Assembly (NCBI GenBank): GCA_015658965.1
Contig: DQNX01000159.1
Location: forward strand, 1-6,410
Reading direction: 5' to 3'
DNA length: 6,410 bases
Source: Gammaproteobacteria bacterium
Lineage (GTDB): Bacteria; Pseudomonadota; Gammaproteobacteria; PS1; Pseudothioglobaceae
This document shows positions 5,243-6,410 of this stretch, piece after piece. Position numbers and translations under genes: made by a program. Below the pieces are notes generated by a model, which made no database searches, was not told where the DNA came from, and was given only the letters and a program-made list of their open reading frames with translations. Numbering within the stretch: position 1 is the first letter of the stretch; every line of letters starts with the position of its first letter.

Positions 5243-6379
5243 TTATTTTGTCGGGTAGTCTCTAAAGTCGCTACCTGTGTAAATTTGAGTAGGACGGAAA
5301 ATGCGATTATGAGCGACTTGCTCATGCCAATGTGCTGCCCAGCCTGCTGATCTTGCCATGGCAAAAATTGGTGTAAAGTGTTCTTTTGGAATTTTAAAGA
5401 TTTCTGAATATAAAATTCCTGAATAAAAGTCAACATTGGGATACACGCCCTTGGCAGATAACAGATCTTCACAGACGCGTTCAACCTCTAATGCGGTTTC
5501 AAAGCGTTTAGATAGAGTTATATTGGATTTTTTAATATAGTCTTGAATCATTTCTTGTAATATTTTGGCACGTGGATCTTTAACGCTGTATTCACGATGG
5601 CCCATACCCCAAATAACTTGCTTGTTTTTTAAGCGATTTTCAATATAAGCACGTGCATTTTTAGCTTCGCCAATTTCATCAAGCATACTCAACACATCTT
5701 CGTTAGCACCGCCATGCAGCGATCCAGCCAACGTGCCAACAGCTGCAGAAATAGAGGCAAAAGGGTTTGCCAGAGTTGAGGCGGTTACCATGGCAGAAAA
5801 AGTACTGGCATTAATGGTGTGCTCGGCGTGCAAAATAAGGCAGGCGTCAAACAGCTGAACGATGTCTTCGTCGGGCTCTTCGCCAAAGGACATGTAAAGG
5901 AAATTCTTCGCGTAAGACATGTTTTTGCTAGGCGGTATTGGGTCATAACCCGTGCTAATTCTTGCCCACATTGCTACCAAGGTACTCATGTTGGCAATAA
6001 TCTTGGTTAGTGCGCTTTTGGTAAAGGCCGAGTTAGGGTTTTTGGCGCCAGCATCCGGATAGAAGGTTGCCGTGGCAGCGATAGTCGCTTGCAAAACATC
6101 CATCGGGTGGCCGTTAGCCGGCAATGCCCACATCATTTCTCGAATGTTGCGTTTAACTTCATAACGTTTATGCAAGACAAGCTGAAATGCCTTTAATTCT
6201 TCTGTGCTCGGTAATTCACCATCTCTAAGCAACATGGCGACCTCTTCAAAAGAGGCATTTTGTGCAAGATCCTCAATGGAGTATCCGCGATAGGCCAAGA
6301 TGCCGTTTTTTCCATCAATTGAAGAAATGGAGGATTCTGTTGCGGGAACGCCGGCTAAGCCTGGAATGTATTCAACCAT
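5243..6379 (-). CDS. gltA: Citrate synthase, short form
   Basis: Condenses acetyl-CoA with oxaloacetate to citrate and CoA at the entry to the TCA cycle. Catalytic residues are in place: His222 in LHGGANEDVL (221-230), His261 in the signature GMGHREYSVKDPR (258-270), and Asp317 in VDFYSGILY (316-324). EHTINASTF (186-194) adds the substrate-site histidine, and FAMARSAGWAAHWHEQ (339-354) is the conserved C-terminal segment. At 378 residues it is about 50 shorter than E. coli GltA (427), a hexameric NADH-inhibited enzyme; it lacks the N-terminal beta domain and starts directly with YIPGLAGVPATESSIS. This short form is shared by cyanobacterial, Gram-positive and archaeal enzymes and by 2-methylcitrate synthase (PrpC). 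No prp genes are nearby, so citrate synthase is preferred, but a PrpC-like activity is not excluded. ATG 6379 has GGA at 6386-6388, 6 bases upstream. It heads the visible operon, 5 bases before ubiE. Confidence 0.9.
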   Translation of the reverse strand: MVEYIPGLAGVPATESSISSIDGKNGILAYRGYSIEDLAQNASFEEVAMLLRDGELPSTEELKAFQLVLHKRYEVKRNIREMMWALPANGHPMDVLQATIAATATFYPDAGAKNPNSAFTKSALTKIIANMSTLVAMWARISTGYDPIPPSKNMSYAKNFLYMSFGEEPDEDIVQLFDACLILHAEHTINASTFSAMVTASTLANPFASISAAVGTLAGSLHGGANEDVLSMLDEIGEAKNARAYIENRLKNKQVIWGMGHREYSVKDPRAKILQEMIQDYIKKSNITLSKRFETALEVERVCEDLLSAKGVYPNVDFYSGILYSEIFKIPKEHFTPIFAMARSAGWAAHWHEQVAHNRIFRPTQIYTGSDFRDYPTK

Positions 6380-6410
6380 AATTTTTCCAATGAGGCGTTA
6401 AACCGAGAAA
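6380..6410 (-). promoter_or_regulatory. Leader and ribosome-binding site of citrate synthase gene
   Basis: This is all that is visible upstream of the first gene. TTGGAAAAATT directly precedes the ATG and supplies a moderate Shine-Dalgarno (GGAA). Thirty-one bases are too few to show a promoter, so whether this gene heads the operon or continues from an upstream gene cannot be told. Confidence 0.5.

Noticed and set aside
5230..5484. Minus-strand open frame overlapping the end of the citrate synthase gene
   Set aside because: It is another frame of conserved citrate synthase codons covering the Asp317 and C-terminal motifs, with no family resemblance of its own.
1..6410. tRNA genes, CRISPR arrays, insertion sequences, phage or toxin-antitoxin genes
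   Set aside because: Nearly every base lies in one of seven conserved housekeeping genes, and the remaining 4-118 base gaps contain none of these.

Overview
This window is an ordinary, tightly packed core-genome region in which all seven genes are on the minus strand, so transcription runs from the high-coordinate end to the low-coordinate end. The gene content suggests a gammaproteobacterium: UbiE-UbiJ-UbiB ubiquinone biosynthesis proteins that match the E. coli proteins motif for motif, and the rplY-pth-ychF block typical of that class. Hand counts on a few lines give a G+C of roughly 40%. Low G+C, compact spacing and a short-form citrate synthase would fit a marine lineage such as the SUP05/Thioglobus sulfur oxidisers, but that placement is a guess and cannot be proven from this sequence.

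Layout in transcription order: citrate synthase (5243-6379), ubiE (4497-5237), ubiJ (3991-4491), ubiB (2382-3986), a 118-base intergenic region (2264-2381), rplY for ribosomal protein L25 (1601-2263), pth for peptidyl-tRNA hydrolase (1009-1584), and ychF, whose last codons lie beyond the left edge (1-1006). The first four genes are separated by only 4-5 bases and the last three by 16 and 2 bases, so they look like two operons or one long one joined at the 118-base gap. No stretch of 300 bases lacks a gene. Bases 6380-6410 hold only the ribosome-binding site and leader of the citrate synthase gene.

Functionally, the first block joins entry to the TCA cycle with three steps or helpers of quinone synthesis: UbiE C-methylates the ring, UbiJ is a lipid-binding accessory factor and UbiB is an atypical kinase-like ATPase. 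The second block is translation-related: L25 binds 5S rRNA, Pth recycles peptidyl-tRNA, and YchF is a ribosome-associated ATPase.

The most interesting non-coding structure is the 118-base gap. It carries three consecutive potential hairpins: one spanning the ubiB stop codon, one perfect 8-bp inverted repeat (10 bp with a G-U pair), and one followed by a run of seven T that ends just before the rplY Shine-Dalgarno. Together these look like a candidate leader control region for L25. I found no sign of a new defence, mobile or other accessory system.
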